Counted from the stretch's first letter, positions 25,679 through 35,095 are shown. The stretch: DNA of 64,000 nt from Microbacterium ureisolvens (GCF_015278315.1 NZ_JADIJE010000009.1:124001-188000); one strand, 5' to 3'. Notes: a model not told the origin generated them from the letters alone. Program-made: numbers and translations.

Positions 25679-27157
25679 ATGAGCATTCCCGACGCACCGA
25701 GCATTCCCGATCGCCCGCGGACCCTCGCCGAGAAGGTCTGGGACGACCATCTCGTCGTCAAGGGCGAGGACGGTCAGCCCGACCTGATCTACATCGACCT
25801 CCACCTGGTCCACGAGGTCACGAGCCCGCAGGCGTTCGACGGCCTCCGTGCGGAGGGGCGCCCGGTGCGGCGTCTCGACCTCACGATCGCGACCGAGGAC
25901 CACAACACCCCGACGCTCGACATCGACAAGCCGATCGCCGACCTGACCAGCCGCACGCAGATCGAGACGCTGCGCCGCAACGCCGCGGAGTTCGGCGTCC
26001 GCCTTCACTCGCTGGGCGACGCGGAGCAGGGGATCGTGCATGTCGTGGGTCCCCAGCTGGGGCTGACAATGCCCGGGATCACCGTCGTCTGCGGCGACTC
26101 GCACACCTCGACGCACGGAGCCTTCGGTGCGATGGCCTTCGGCATCGGCACGAGCGAGGTCGAGCACGTGCTGGCGACCCAGACGCTGCCGCTCAAGCCC
26201 TTCAAGACGATGGCGATCACCGTCGAGGGCGAGTTGAAGCCCGGCGTCACGGCCAAGGACATCATCCTGGCCGTCATCGCCAAGATCGGCACCAACGGCG
26301 GCCAGGGCTACGTGCTGGAATACCGCGGCAGTGCCATCCGGTCGCTCTCGATGGAGGGCCGCATGACGATCTGCAACATGTCGATCGAGGCAGGTGCCCG
26401 AGCCGGCATGGTGGCACCCGACGAGACGACGTTCGCCTACCTCGAGGGCCGGCCGCACGCGCCGAAGGGGCAGGACTGGGACGACGCGGTCGCCTACTGG
26501 CAGACGCTCCCCAGCGACGAGGGCGCCGTCTACGACGCGGAGGTCTTCCTCGACGCGAATGAGCTGGAGCCCTTCGTCACCTGGGGCACGAACCCCGGCC
26601 AGGGCGTCTCGCTGAGTGACAGCGTGCCCTCGCCGGACGACTTCGCCGATCCCAACGAGCGTGCCGCCGCCGAGCGCGCGCTGGAGTACATGGACCTGGT
26701 CCCCGGCACTCCGCTCAAGCAGGTGCCCGTCGACGCCGTGTTCATGGGATCGTGCACCAACAGCCGGATCGAGGATCTGCGCGCGTTCGCGTCGGTCATC
26801 GAGGGCCGCAAGAAGGCCGACGGCGTGCGCGTGATGGTCGTTCCCGGCTCCGCCCGCGTCCGCCTCGAGGCGGAGGCCGAGGGCCTCGACAAGGTCTTCC
26901 AGGAGTTCGGGGCGGAGTGGCGATTCGCCGGCTGCTCGATGTGCCTGGGCATGAACCCCGATCAGCTCGCGCCGGGGGAGCGCTGCGCCTCGACGAGCAA
27001 CCGCAACTTCGAGGGCCGGCAGGGCAAGGGCGGACGCACGCATCTCGTCTCGCCGCTCGTCGCCGCCGCCACCGCCGTTCTGGGGCGGCTGGCGAGCCCG
27101 AGCGATCTTCCGGCGCCGGTCGCAGCCGCAGCCGCAGCCGAGGGCACGGAGGTCTGA
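25679..27157 (+). CDS. leuC: 3-isopropylmalate dehydratase large subunit
   Basis: LeuC with LeuD isomerises 2-isopropylmalate to 3-isopropylmalate. The 492-residue protein is an aconitase-family [4Fe-4S] enzyme. The three cluster cysteines are in [12 protein letters not shown] and [26 protein letters not shown] and the late [20 protein letters not shown] are diagnostic. Start ATG at 25679 lies 9 bases after GAGGAG. leuD begins 1 base after its stop codon. A leucine leader peptide precedes the pair, so expression should rise when leucine is short. Confidence 0.97.
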   Translation: MSIPDAPSIPDRPRTLAEKVWDDHLVVKGEDGQPDLIYIDLHLVHEVTSPQAFDGLRAEGRPVRRLDLTIATEDHNTPTLDIDKPIADLTSRTQIETLRRNAAEFGVRLHSLGDAEQGIVHVVGPQLGLTMPGITVVCGDSHTSTHGAFGAMAFGIGTSEVEHVLATQTLPLKPFKTMAITVEGELKPGVTAKDIILAVIAKIGTNGGQGYVLEYRGSAIRSLSMEGRMTICNMSIEAGARAGMVAPDETTFAYLEGRPHAPKGQDWDDAVAYWQTLPSDEGAVYDAEVFLDANELEPFVTWGTNPGQGVSLSDSVPSPDDFADPNERAAAERALEYMDLVPGTPLKQVPVDAVFMGSCTNSRIEDLRAFASVIEGRKKADGVRVMVVPGSARVRLEAEAEGLDKVFQEFGAEWRFAGCSMCLGMNPDQLAPGERCASTSNRNFEGRQGKGGRTHLVSPLVAAATAVLGRLASPSDLPAPVAAAAAAEGTEV

Positions 27158-27158
27158 C

Positions 27159-27755
27159 ATGGACAAGTTCACCACTCACAACGGCGTCGCCGCCCCGCTC
27201 AAGCGCTCCGCGGTCGACACGGACCAGATCATCCCCGCCGTATACCTCAAGCGCGTGACCAAGACGGGTTTCGAGGACGCCCTCTTCGCGAGCTGGCGGC
27301 AGGACCCCGACTTCGTCCTCAATCAGCCGGTGTATTCGCAGGCCAGCATCCTCGTCGCCGGCCCCGACTTCGGCACCGGCTCGAGCCGCGAGCACGCCGT
27401 GTGGGCGCTGCGCGACTACGGCTTCAAGGTCGTGCTGAGCCCGCGGTTCGCCGACATCTTCCGCGGCAACGCCGGCAAGCAGGGCCTGGTGGCCGGTGTG
27501 ATCTCGGAGAGCGATCTCGAGGCGGCGTGGGCGGCGCTCGAAGCGAACCCGGGAGCCACCATGACGGTGGACCTCGAGGCCCGGACGGCGACGATCGGCG
27601 AGCTGAGGCTCGCTTTCGAGATCGATGATTACACTAGGTGGCGGCTTCTCGAAGGGCTCGACGACATCGGGCTCACGCTGCGCGACGAAGACAAGATCGC
27701 GCAGTTCGAGGCTCGCCGAGAGGCGTGGCGGCCGCGGACGCTTCCCGTTCCGTAA
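27159..27755 (+). CDS. leuD: 3-isopropylmalate dehydratase small subunit
   Basis: The small swivelling subunit of isopropylmalate isomerase, 198 residues, normal length. It has the N-terminal [21 protein letters not shown] and the substrate-recognition motif [17 protein letters not shown] near residue 70. The start lies immediately after the leuC stop, so both subunits are made from one message in equal amounts. murA follows 75 bases later on the same strand. Confidence 0.97.
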   Translation: MDKFTTHNGVAAPLKRSAVDTDQIIPAVYLKRVTKTGFEDALFASWRQDPDFVLNQPVYSQASILVAGPDFGTGSSREHAVWALRDYGFKVVLSPRFADIFRGNAGKQGLVAGVISESDLEAAWAALEANPGATMTVDLEARTATIGELRLAFEIDDYTRWRLLEGLDDIGLTLRDEDKIAQFEARREAWRPRTLPVP

Positions 27756-27830
27756 GCCGGGCCGGGCGCCCGAACCCGGGCGCCCGACCGCCGCAAAGCA
27801 CCCTCGTGCACACCAAGTGAGGACCACCGG

Positions 27831-29213
27831 ATGAAGCCACTTCTGAATGTCGCCGCAGGCGAGAGCACGACTGCGAAGGCGGGGGAGCAGGAAGTGACCG
27901 GTGAAGTACTGGCGATCCGAGGCGGACGCCCGCTGACGGGGCGCGTCGAGGTCAAGGGCGCCAAGAACCTCGTCACGAAGGCGATGGTCGCGGCCCTGCT
28001 CGGAGAGACCGCGAGCACGCTGCGCGACGTTCCCGACATCAGCGACGTCCAGGTGGTCCGGTCCCTCCTCGAGGTCCACGGCGTCCGCGTCGTCGACGGC
28101 GAGGAGGAGGGCACGATCCACCTCGACCCGAGCGGCGCCGTCGCCGCGCACTTCGAGGAGATCGACGCGCACGCCGGGGCATCGCGCATCCCGATCCTCT
28201 TCTGCGGGCCGCTCCTGCACCTCCTCGGCGAGGCGCTCATCCCCGACCTCGGCGGCTGCCGCATCGGCGACCGCCCGATCAACTTCCACATGGACGCGCT
28301 GCGCGCGTTCGGCGCCGTCGTCGACAAGAGCTACGAGGGCATCCGCATCACGGCGCCGAACGGACTCCACGGCGCGAACATCGAGCTGCCCTACCCCAGC
28401 GTGGGTGCGACCGAGCAGGTGCTGCTGACGGCTGTGCGTGCCAAGGGCGTCACCGAGCTGCGCAACGCGGCGATCGAGCCCGAGATCATGGACCTGATCG
28501 CCGTGCTGCAGAAGATGGGGGCGATCATCTCGTACGAGCCGAACCGCGTCATCTTCATCGAGGGCGTCGACTCGCTGCGCGGCTATGACCACCGGGCGAT
28601 CTTCGACCGCAACGAGGCCGCCTCGTGGGCGTGCGCGGCCCTCGCCACAGACGGCGACATCTTCGTCGGCGGCGCGCGTCAGCAGGAGATGCTGACGTTC
28701 CTCAACGTCTTCCGCAAGGCCGGCGGCTGGTTCGACGTCCGCGAGGACGGGATCCAGTTCCGGCGCGACGGCGCACTGAAGCCCGTCGTGGTCGAGACCG
28801 ACGTCCACCCCGGCTTCATGACCGACTGGCAGCAGCCGCTGATCGTGGCCCTCACGCAGGCCCAGGGCGAGTCGACCGTGCACGAGACGGTGTACGAGAA
28901 CCGGCTCGGGTTCACCGAGGCGCTGAACCTGATGGGTGCCGACATCGTCGTGCACAGCGACGGCATCGACGCACCCGGCCGTCGTGTTCCGCGCCGCGCC
29001 CTCGAGCAGGCCGCCGTCATCAACGGCCCGACACCCCTGCACGGCGCGGATGTCGTCGTCCCCGACCTCCGTGGCGGCTACAGCTACGTGATCGCCGCAC
29101 TGGCTGCCGAGGGCGAGTCGATCGTGCGCAACGTCGGGATCATCCGGCGCGGCTACGAGAAGTTCTTCGCCAAGCTCGACCAGCTCGGCGCCGACTTCGA
29201 CGTCATCGGATAG
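27831..29213 (+). CDS. murA: UDP-N-acetylglucosamine 1-carboxyvinyltransferase
   Basis: MurA adds enolpyruvate from PEP to UDP-GlcNAc, the first committed step of peptidoglycan synthesis. The 460-residue protein has about 30 extra N-terminal residues before the conserved GRVEVKGAKNLVTKAM, whose lysine takes part in catalysis. The active-site loop reads GGCRIGDRP with Cys143, so unlike mycobacteria (Asp at this position) it keeps the cysteine that fosfomycin alkylates. The second half contains the repeated EPT-synthase fold ending NVGIIRRGYEKFFAKLDQLGA. plsC follows after 4 bases. Confidence 0.96.
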   Translation: MKPLLNVAAGESTTAKAGEQEVTGEVLAIRGGRPLTGRVEVKGAKNLVTKAMVAALLGETASTLRDVPDISDVQVVRSLLEVHGVRVVDGEEEGTIHLDPSGAVAAHFEEIDAHAGASRIPILFCGPLLHLLGEALIPDLGGCRIGDRPINFHMDALRAFGAVVDKSYEGIRITAPNGLHGANIELPYPSVGATEQVLLTAVRAKGVTELRNAAIEPEIMDLIAVLQKMGAIISYEPNRVIFIEGVDSLRGYDHRAIFDRNEAASWACAALATDGDIFVGGARQQEMLTFLNVFRKAGGWFDVREDGIQFRRDGALKPVVVETDVHPGFMTDWQQPLIVALTQAQGESTVHETVYENRLGFTEALNLMGADIVVHSDGIDAPGRRVPRRALEQAAVINGPTPLHGADVVVPDLRGGYSYVIAALAAEGESIVRNVGIIRRGYEKFFAKLDQLGADFDVIG

Positions 29214-29217
29214 TCCG

Positions 29218-29982
29218 GTGGCGAGCGATCGACCGCGGGCTTCGGCGGAGAAGACCCGTCCGAGTGTCTTCTGGCCGCTGGCGGCCATCGTGGTGCCGCT
29301 GCTCGGCCTGATCTTCAAGGTCGAGGTCGAGGGCGGGGAGAAGCTGCCCCGCGAGGGCGCCTACGTCCTGGCCCCGAACCACGTCAGCGAGATCGACCCG
29401 CTGGTGGTCGCACTGGCCGTCTGGCGGCTGGGGCGCGCACCGCGGTTCATGGCGAAGGAGAGCCTCTTCCGCGTGCCGGTGCTGGGCTGGGCGCTGCGTG
29501 CCACCGGCATGGTTCCGGTCGCGCGGGCGACCTCCGCCGCAGCGGCGCGGGCCACGCTCGAGGCGTCCGAGACCCTCGTGCGCCACGGTCGCGGCGTCAT
29601 CGTCTACCCGGAGGGCTCGCTCACCCGCGAGCCCGACCTCTGGCCCATGCGCGGCAAGACCGGCGCGGTCCGGCTGGCGCTGGCCGGCGGCATCCCGGTC
29701 ATCCCGATGGCGCACTGGGGCGCTCAGCAGGTGCTGCCTCGCTACGGCAAGCTGAAGCTGTGGCCGCTGCGCCGCCGTGTGCGCGTGCTGGTGGGCGACC
29801 CGGTCGACCTGTCGGCGTACGCCGACGCCGCGTCGTCGCAGACCGCGCTCGTCGAGGCGACGGACGTCGTGATGGCCGACATCGCGGGACTGCTGGCGCA
29901 GCTGCGCGGCGAGCCCGCCCCTGCCGAGCGGTGGAATCCGGCCGATCACGGCCAGAAGGAGACGGGACGCCTTGAGCCGTAG
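29218..29982 (+). CDS. plsC: 1-acyl-sn-glycerol-3-phosphate acyltransferase
   Basis: PlsC transfers an acyl chain to lysophosphatidic acid to make phosphatidic acid at the membrane. The 254-residue protein has a short hydrophobic N-terminal segment (VFWPLAAIVVPLLGLIF) and the acyltransferase HX4D motif NHVSEID (His55, Asp60). The glycerol-phosphate binding VYPEGSLTR follows near residue 123, and ALAGGIPVIPMAHWG near 158. GTG at 29218 lies 4 bases after the murA stop. The gene overlaps gpsA by 11 bases; gpsA makes the glycerol 3-phosphate used in the same lipid pathway. Confidence 0.93.
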   Translation: MASDRPRASAEKTRPSVFWPLAAIVVPLLGLIFKVEVEGGEKLPREGAYVLAPNHVSEIDPLVVALAVWRLGRAPRFMAKESLFRVPVLGWALRATGMVPVARATSAAAARATLEASETLVRHGRGVIVYPEGSLTREPDLWPMRGKTGAVRLALAGGIPVIPMAHWGAQQVLPRYGKLKLWPLRRRVRVLVGDPVDLSAYADAASSQTALVEATDVVMADIAGLLAQLRGEPAPAERWNPADHGQKETGRLEP

Positions 29983-31105
29983 GGATGCCGGGCGCCCGCG
30001 CGTCGCCGTCATCGGCGCGGGCAGCTGGGGCACGACGTTCGGGAAGATCCTGGCGGACGGCGGCGCACACGTGACCATGTGGGCCCGCCGCCCCGAGCTC
30101 GCGACCGAGATCCAGGAGGGTAAGCGCAACAGCGAGTACCTTCCGGGGATCAACCTGCCCCGCGACATGCACGCCACGCACCATCTGTCGGAGGCGCTGG
30201 ACGGCGCCGACCAGATCTACCTTTCGATCCCCAGCCAGGCGGTCCGCCAGAACCTCAAGGCCGTGCGCCCGCTGATCTCGAAGACCGAGGCGCCCATCGT
30301 GTCGCTCATGAAGGGTGTGGAGCGCCGCACCGGCCTGCGCATGAGCCAGGTCATCGAGCAGGAGCTGCACTGCGATCCGGCGCGGGTCGCCGTCGCCTCC
30401 GGCCCGAACCTCGCACTCGAGATCGCGCGCGAGCAGCCCACGGCCGCGGTGATCTCGTCGACCAGCCAGGAGACCGCCGAAGCGGTGGCCCGACTGGCCC
30501 GGAACCGCTACTTCCGCAGCTTCGTCAACACCGACGTCATCGGCACCGAGTTCGGCGGCGTGCTCAAGAACCTCATCGCGGTCGCGATCGGCATCGTCGA
30601 CGGCGTGGGCTACGGCGAGAACACCAAGGCGTCGATCATCACGCGCGGCCTGGTCGAGATGACCGACTTCGCGGTGGCGTTCGGCGCGCAGCCCGAGACC
30701 CTGCAGGGGCTCGCCGGGCTCGGCGACCTCATCGCGACGTGCCAGTCGCCGCTCAGCCGCAACAACACCGCCGGGCGCCTGCTCGGCCAGGGCTACCGCT
30801 TCGACGACGTCGTCAAGCAGATGAACCAGACGGCGGAGGGCCTGGCGTCCGTCGCGCCGATCCTGCAGCTGGCGCGAGAGGTGGGCGTGCAGATGCCCAT
30901 CGTCGAGCAGGTGAAGATGGTCCTCGACGGAACCATGAACCCGCGCGACATCGCGCCGCATCTCACGACGGATGACGACACCCCCCAGGGCGAGAGGACG
31001 ACGAATGGACAAGCCGGCGGTGGCGGTGCTCTTTGGCGGTCGATCCAGCGAGCACTCGATCAGTTCCGCAACGGCGGGCGGGGTGCTGCGAGCGATCGAC
31101 CGTGA
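29972..31105 (+). CDS. gpsA: Glycerol-3-phosphate dehydrogenase [NAD(P)+]
   Basis: GpsA reduces dihydroxyacetone phosphate to sn-glycerol 3-phosphate for phospholipids. The N-terminal Rossmann motif VAVIGAGSWGTTFGKIL and the catalytic-lysine region EFGGVLKNLIAVAIGIVDG are intact, as is the C-terminal GLAGLGDLIATCQSPLSRN. The TTG start lies inside plsC (11-base overlap). The family normally ends near residue 335-345. Here the frame runs to 377 residues, and its last 33 codons lie out of frame inside ddl, giving a basic Gly/Arg tail without family resemblance. The core is certain; the tail is either an ordinary long overlap or a frameshift. Confidence 0.95.
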   Translation: MSRRDAGRPRVAVIGAGSWGTTFGKILADGGAHVTMWARRPELATEIQEGKRNSEYLPGINLPRDMHATHHLSEALDGADQIYLSIPSQAVRQNLKAVRPLISKTEAPIVSLMKGVERRTGLRMSQVIEQELHCDPARVAVASGPNLALEIAREQPTAAVISSTSQETAEAVARLARNRYFRSFVNTDVIGTEFGGVLKNLIAVAIGIVDGVGYGENTKASIITRGLVEMTDFAVAFGAQPETLQGLAGLGDLIATCQSPLSRNNTAGRLLGQGYRFDDVVKQMNQTAEGLASVAPILQLAREVGVQMPIVEQVKMVLDGTMNPRDIAPHLTTDDDTPQGERTTNGQAGGGGALWRSIQRALDQFRNGGRGAASDRP

Positions 31106-32123
31106 CCGCTATCGGGTGATCCCCGTCGGGATCACCCGGGACGGCGTGTTCGTCCTCGAGGACGACGACCCCGACAAGTTCGCGCTCGACGCCGAGCGGC
31201 TCCCCGAGGTCGTCGACAACGGCACCCGCGTCGTGTGGCCCGAGGGGGGCGCCGACCGCACCCTCCGGGTGCGTCGTGCCGACGGCGCGCTCGACGAGCT
31301 CGGGCGTCTGGACGTCGTGCTGCCGATCCTCCACGGCCTCCACGGCGAGGACGGCACGGTCCAGGGCTTCTTCGACACCCTCGGCATCCCGTACGCGGGC
31401 GGAGGCGTGCTCGACTCGGCGCTGTGCATGGACAAGCACTTCATGAAGATCGTGCTCGCCGCCGCCGGTGTGCCGGTCTCGCCGTGGGTCACCGTCACGC
31501 GCGCGCGCTGGGAGAGCGACCCCGAGGGGGTGCGAGCGGATGCCGCGGCCCTGGGTGAGCCGTCATTCGTCAAGCCCGCGCGCGCGGGGTCGAGCGTCGG
31601 CGTCTCGAAGGTCCACGACGGATCCGAGCTCGAGGCGGCCCTCGCCCTCGCCTTCGCCGAGGACGACAAGGTCCTGATCGAGTCGGCGATCGCCGGCCGC
31701 GAGGTCGAGGTGGCGATCCTCGAGGGGCGCGGCGGAGCAGCGCCTCGTGCGTCGCTCCCCGGTGAGATCGTGCTCACCACTCGCGAGTTCTACGACTTCG
31801 AGGGCAAATACCTCGGCGGCGACGGGGCCGATGTGGTGTGCCCCGCCGATCTGACCGACGCCGAGATCGCGGCGATCCAGGAGCTCGGCATCCGCTCGTT
31901 CCTCGCCGTGGACGGCAAGGGACTCGCCCGTGTCGACTTCTTCCTCACCGCCGACGGCCTCTACGTCAACGAGCTCAACACCATGCCGGGCTTCACACCG
32001 ATCTCGATGTTCCCGAAGTGCTGGATCGCCTCGGGGATGTCGTACGGCGAGCTGATCACCGAGCTCGTCGACACCGCACTCGAGCGCGCCGGTGCAGTGA
32101 CCGCGGCGGCATCCGTCCGCTGA
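31005..32123 (+). CDS. ddl: D-alanine-D-alanine ligase
   Basis: Ddl joins two D-alanines with ATP for the peptidoglycan stem peptide. The 372-residue protein begins with VAVLFGGRSSEHSISSATA, the conserved N-terminal nucleotide-fold motif. The ATP-grasp region includes SFVKPARAGSSVGVSKV, and the C-terminal metal site is in LARVDFFLTADGLYVNELNT with substrate-side MPGFTPISMFPK. ATG at 31005 is fixed by the conserved start and by the GAGAGGA a few bases upstream. It overlaps the end of gpsA by 101 bases. It belongs to the murA-plsC-gpsA-ddl envelope cluster. Confidence 0.96.
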   Translation: MDKPAVAVLFGGRSSEHSISSATAGGVLRAIDRDRYRVIPVGITRDGVFVLEDDDPDKFALDAERLPEVVDNGTRVVWPEGGADRTLRVRRADGALDELGRLDVVLPILHGLHGEDGTVQGFFDTLGIPYAGGGVLDSALCMDKHFMKIVLAAAGVPVSPWVTVTRARWESDPEGVRADAAALGEPSFVKPARAGSSVGVSKVHDGSELEAALALAFAEDDKVLIESAIAGREVEVAILEGRGGAAPRASLPGEIVLTTREFYDFEGKYLGGDGADVVCPADLTDAEIAAIQELGIRSFLAVDGKGLARVDFFLTADGLYVNELNTMPGFTPISMFPKCWIASGMSYGELITELVDTALERAGAVTAAASVR

Positions 32124-32141
32124 CGAGAGCGGCGCCCGGGA

Positions 32142-32639
32142 TCAGGGCGCGGTGGTCGCTTCGTCGCGGTCGAGGCACTGACCGTCGACGGGGAGCACGC
32201 TCACGATCGGCGACAGGGCATCGAGCACATCGCGGCTCGAGACGCCGTTCCCCGCGTCGTCGGCCGTCGTGTCGAGGTAGATCTCGACCGCAGGGGTGCG
32301 TCCGAAGGTCGTGACGCGGAAGCGCGGCGCGTCGCTGTCGTCGATGATCCAGTCGACGCCCGCGACCTCCTCGCAGCGGAGCGTGGTCGGCCCGGGAGGC
32401 TCCACCCCGCACGTGAGCAGCACCGTGGACGGCTCTCCCCACGCGCCGGTCGCCTGTGCGTCCGTCCACCGGCGCGGCTCTCCGCCGACAGTGCCGGGCA
32501 GATTCGACGTCACCTCCGCGCACAGCGGGTCGTTCGCCGCGGGTGCCGGGTCGAGGTCGACCGTCGTGCTGCAGCCCGTCAGGCCGACCGCCGCGACCGC
32601 AGCGAGACCGATGGCGACGAAGGTGGGGAGAACACGCAC
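32142..32639 (-). CDS. DUF3515 family lipoprotein
   Basis: A 165-residue predicted lipoprotein. The N-terminal signal VAIGLAAVAAVGLTGC ends in a lipobox with the acylated cysteine at position 23. The mature part contains conserved CAEVTSNLP and four further cysteines, the DUF3515 pattern seen between ddl and thiL in many actinobacteria. GTG at 32639 is the start, with a TAGCCT -10 box 6 bases upstream on the minus strand. The function is unknown; the neighbourhood suggests an envelope role. It is divergent from thiL, whose promoter shares the short intergenic space. Confidence 0.82.
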   Translation of the reverse strand: MRVLPTFVAIGLAAVAAVGLTGCSTTVDLDPAPAANDPLCAEVTSNLPGTVGGEPRRWTDAQATGAWGEPSTVLLTCGVEPPGPTTLRCEEVAGVDWIIDDSDAPRFRVTTFGRTPAVEIYLDTTADDAGNGVSSRDVLDALSPIVSVLPVDGQCLDRDEATTAP

Positions 32640-32645
32640 CTTTCC

Positions 32646-32651
32646 AGGCTA
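32646..32651 (-). promoter_or_regulatory. -10 element of a leaderless promoter (DUF3515 gene)
   Basis: Minus-strand TAGCCT, 6 bases before GTG. The spacer is GGAAAG, so weak Shine-Dalgarno-like character is also present. Confidence 0.5.
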
Positions 32652-32684
32652 ACCCGGCCGCGCGACCCGACCTGTCGGCGACGG

Positions 32685-32690
32685 TAGCGT
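32685..32690 (+). promoter_or_regulatory. -10 element of a leaderless promoter (thiL)
   Basis: TAGCGT ends 6 bases before the GTG at 32697. Confidence 0.6.
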
Positions 32691-32696
32691 GGTCGG

Positions 32697-33692
32697 GTGG
32701 TCGAAGAGCGCGAGGATCCGACGGTGGGCGAGCTCAGCGAGGGGCGCATCCTGCGAGGGATCCTCGAGCGATTGGGCGGGTCGAACGCCCTGGTCGGTCC
32801 GGGCGACGACGCCGCCGTCATCGCCGCGGCCGACGGGCGGGTCGTCGCGACCGTCGACACGCTGGTGCACGGTCCGGACTTCCGCCTCGCCTGGTCGAGC
32901 GCCTTCGACCTCGGCTACAAGGCCGCCGCCGTGAACCTCGCCGACATCGCCGCCATGGGCGCCACCCCCACGGCGCTGCTCGTCGCACTCGCGATGCCGG
33001 ACGCGACGCGGCTGTCGTTCGTGACGGGTCTGGCGGACGGCCTGCGCGCGGCGTGCCGCGATCTGGCGCCCGGCTGTCGCGTCGAGGGCGGCGACCTCAC
33101 GGTCTCCGACACGCTCACCGTCGCCGTGACGGCGCTGGGAGCGCTGGCGGGCCGCCGGCCGGTGCTGCGTTCGGGGGCCGCCCCCGGCGATGTCGTCGCG
33201 GTGGCGGGCGAACTCGGGCGCGCCGCGCGGGGCCTGCGGACCCTGTTCGAGCGGTTCACGGATGCCGAGGGCCGGCCGATCCCCGTCGACGAGAGCCTCC
33301 TGGCCGCTGAGGACCTCGCCGACCTGAACGCGCAGCTGCGGCCGTCGCCGCCGGTGTGGCTCGGCCCGGACGCGGCGGATGCCGGCGCGACAGCGATGAT
33401 GGACGTCTCCGACGGACTCGTGCTGGACGCCTCCCGCATGGCTGCGGCATCCGGCGTCACCATCGCCCTCGAGTCCCCGCTCCTCGGTCGCGACCCCGCC
33501 TCGGCGCTCGCGGGTGGCGAAGATCACGCGCTGCTGGCCGCGTTCCCACCCGACCGGCCGCTGCCGCACGGCTTCGTGCGCGTGGGCCTGGTGCGTGCGC
33601 GCGGTGACGAGCCCGTGCTGGTCGACGGTCGAGCGTACGAGGGTCGCGGCGGCTGGGATCCGTATCGGGATTGGGACTCGGGTACGGGCTGA
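32697..33692 (+). CDS. thiL: Thiamine-phosphate kinase
   Basis: ThiL phosphorylates thiamine monophosphate to the cofactor thiamine diphosphate with ATP. The 331-residue protein has the family signatures: GELSEGRILRGIL and LVGPGDDAAVIAA near the N terminus (metal-binding Asp pair), VATVDTLVHGPDFR, AVNLADIAAMGATP, and the late MMDVSDGLVLDASRMA and AGGEDHALLAAFP. It starts with GTG behind its own -10 box. The downstream serine hydrolase gene begins 35 bases after its stop, also with its own -10 box. Confidence 0.95.
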   Translation: MVEEREDPTVGELSEGRILRGILERLGGSNALVGPGDDAAVIAAADGRVVATVDTLVHGPDFRLAWSSAFDLGYKAAAVNLADIAAMGATPTALLVALAMPDATRLSFVTGLADGLRAACRDLAPGCRVEGGDLTVSDTLTVAVTALGALAGRRPVLRSGAAPGDVVAVAGELGRAARGLRTLFERFTDAEGRPIPVDESLLAAEDLADLNAQLRPSPPVWLGPDAADAGATAMMDVSDGLVLDASRMAAASGVTIALESPLLGRDPASALAGGEDHALLAAFPPDRPLPHGFVRVGLVRARGDEPVLVDGRAYEGRGGWDPYRDWDSGTG

Positions 33693-33715
33693 CGCGCGAT
33701 GTCGGCCCGGACCGC

Positions 33716-33721
33716 TACGGT
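33716..33721 (+). promoter_or_regulatory. -10 element of a leaderless promoter (serine hydrolase)
   Basis: TACGGT ends 6 bases before the GTG at 33728. Confidence 0.55.
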
Positions 33722-33727
33722 GACACG

Positions 33728-35095
33728 GTGACGCACCTCCTCCCGCGCTCGACGCCCGAGCTCCGATCCGTGCCGTCCGCGGCGATCGCGCGCCTGATCT
33801 CCGCCCTCGACGGGGTCGACCAGATCCATACCTTGACGGTCGTCAGACACGGCCACGTGATCGCCGAGGCGACGTGGGCGCCGTACGACCGCGAGCTGCC
33901 GACCGCGATGTACTCGGTCAGCAAGAGCTTCACCTCGATCGCCGTGGGCCTCGCGGTCTCGGAGGGTCTGTTCGGGATCGACGACCGCGTGCTCGACCTC
34001 CTTCCCGACTTCGCACCGGATGACCCGTCCGAGCATCTGCGCGCGCTCCGGGTGCGCCACCTGCTCACGATGACGACCGGGCACGCGCAGGAGAGCCCGC
34101 TCTGGGAGGACGACTGGGTGCGCGCCGCGCTGGCGGCCGAGCTGCGGTACGCACCGGGGACGCACTGGCTGTACAACACCCCTGCGACCCATGTGCTGTC
34201 GCAGATCGTGCAGCTGCGGAGCGGGCAACGGCTGCTGGACTACCTGCGCCCGCGCCTGTTCGATCCGCTGGGGTTCCGCGAGCCGGTCTGGGAGCAGAGC
34301 CCCGCCGGCGTCGACGCCGGCGGGTTCGGCCTGTCGATCCGTCCCGAGGAGCTGGCCGTCTTCGGCCAGCTGCTCCTGCAGGGCGGTGTCTGGGAAGGGC
34401 GCCGCCTGGTGCCCGCCGAGTGGATCGAGCAGGCCACCAGCAAGCAGGTCGACAACGAGCCGGGCGACCGCGATTGGAATCAGGGCTACGGTTTCCAGTT
34501 CTGGCGGTGCCGCCACGATGCCTACCGCGGTGACGGCGCCTTCGGCCAGTACGTCGTCGTCCTGCCGGGCCACGACGCCGTGGTGGCGATCACGGGAGGG
34601 CTCCCCGACATGCAGCAGCCGCTGGACGCCCTGTGGGAGTTCCTGCTCCCGGCGTTCGACACGACGGAGCCGGCGGGCGAGCCCGCCGTGCCCACACCTG
34701 TGCCCGCCGTCGGCGGCGAGGTGCGCGCGGGCGAGGTCGCCTACGAGTACGAGGGGCCGGTGCGCTCGCTGCGCGTGTCGGAGGGGGTGCTCGAGATCGA
34801 CGGCCGGGAGCTGGTGTGTCGTCCGGACGCGTGGTCGGACGGCATCCTCGCGGCTGATCCTTCCGCCGACCGCTTCTGGTACGGCGACCGGGTCGCGGTC
34901 TCGGGCGGGTGGACGGGGGAGACCTTCACCGCCGACCTGCGGCTGCTGCAGGACGCGACCACGTTCCACCTCGTCCTCGACGGCAGCGGATACCTGCGCA
35001 TCACACGCGACGTCGGCTTCGACGGCACCGAGGTGTGGGAGGGACGACCCGTTCAGTCCGACGTCGTCGCCCACCACAGCGCCGTGTCGCCGTAG
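33728..35095 (+). CDS. Serine hydrolase of the class C beta-lactamase fold
   Basis: A 455-residue penicillin-binding-protein-like serine hydrolase. The catalytic SxxK is SVSK (Ser63, Lys66) in MYSVSKSFTSIAVG; the Tyr-X-Asn-type motif is YNTPATHVLSQ. The C-terminal third (from about residue 340) is a beta-rich domain of unknown role. No signal peptide is visible, so it is probably cytoplasmic and acts as an esterase, peptidase or amidase instead of a resistance enzyme. The GTG at 33728 is preferred to an upstream in-frame start on the basis of the -10 spacing. Its 3' end overlaps the convergent rsmD gene by 43 bases. Confidence 0.87.
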   Translation: MTHLLPRSTPELRSVPSAAIARLISALDGVDQIHTLTVVRHGHVIAEATWAPYDRELPTAMYSVSKSFTSIAVGLAVSEGLFGIDDRVLDLLPDFAPDDPSEHLRALRVRHLLTMTTGHAQESPLWEDDWVRAALAAELRYAPGTHWLYNTPATHVLSQIVQLRSGQRLLDYLRPRLFDPLGFREPVWEQSPAGVDAGGFGLSIRPEELAVFGQLLLQGGVWEGRRLVPAEWIEQATSKQVDNEPGDRDWNQGYGFQFWRCRHDAYRGDGAFGQYVVVLPGHDAVVAITGGLPDMQQPLDALWEFLLPAFDTTEPAGEPAVPTPVPAVGGEVRAGEVAYEYEGPVRSLRVSEGVLEIDGRELVCRPDAWSDGILAADPSADRFWYGDRVAVSGGWTGETFTADLRLLQDATTFHLVLDGSGYLRITRDVGFDGTEVWEGRPVQSDVVAHHSAVSP

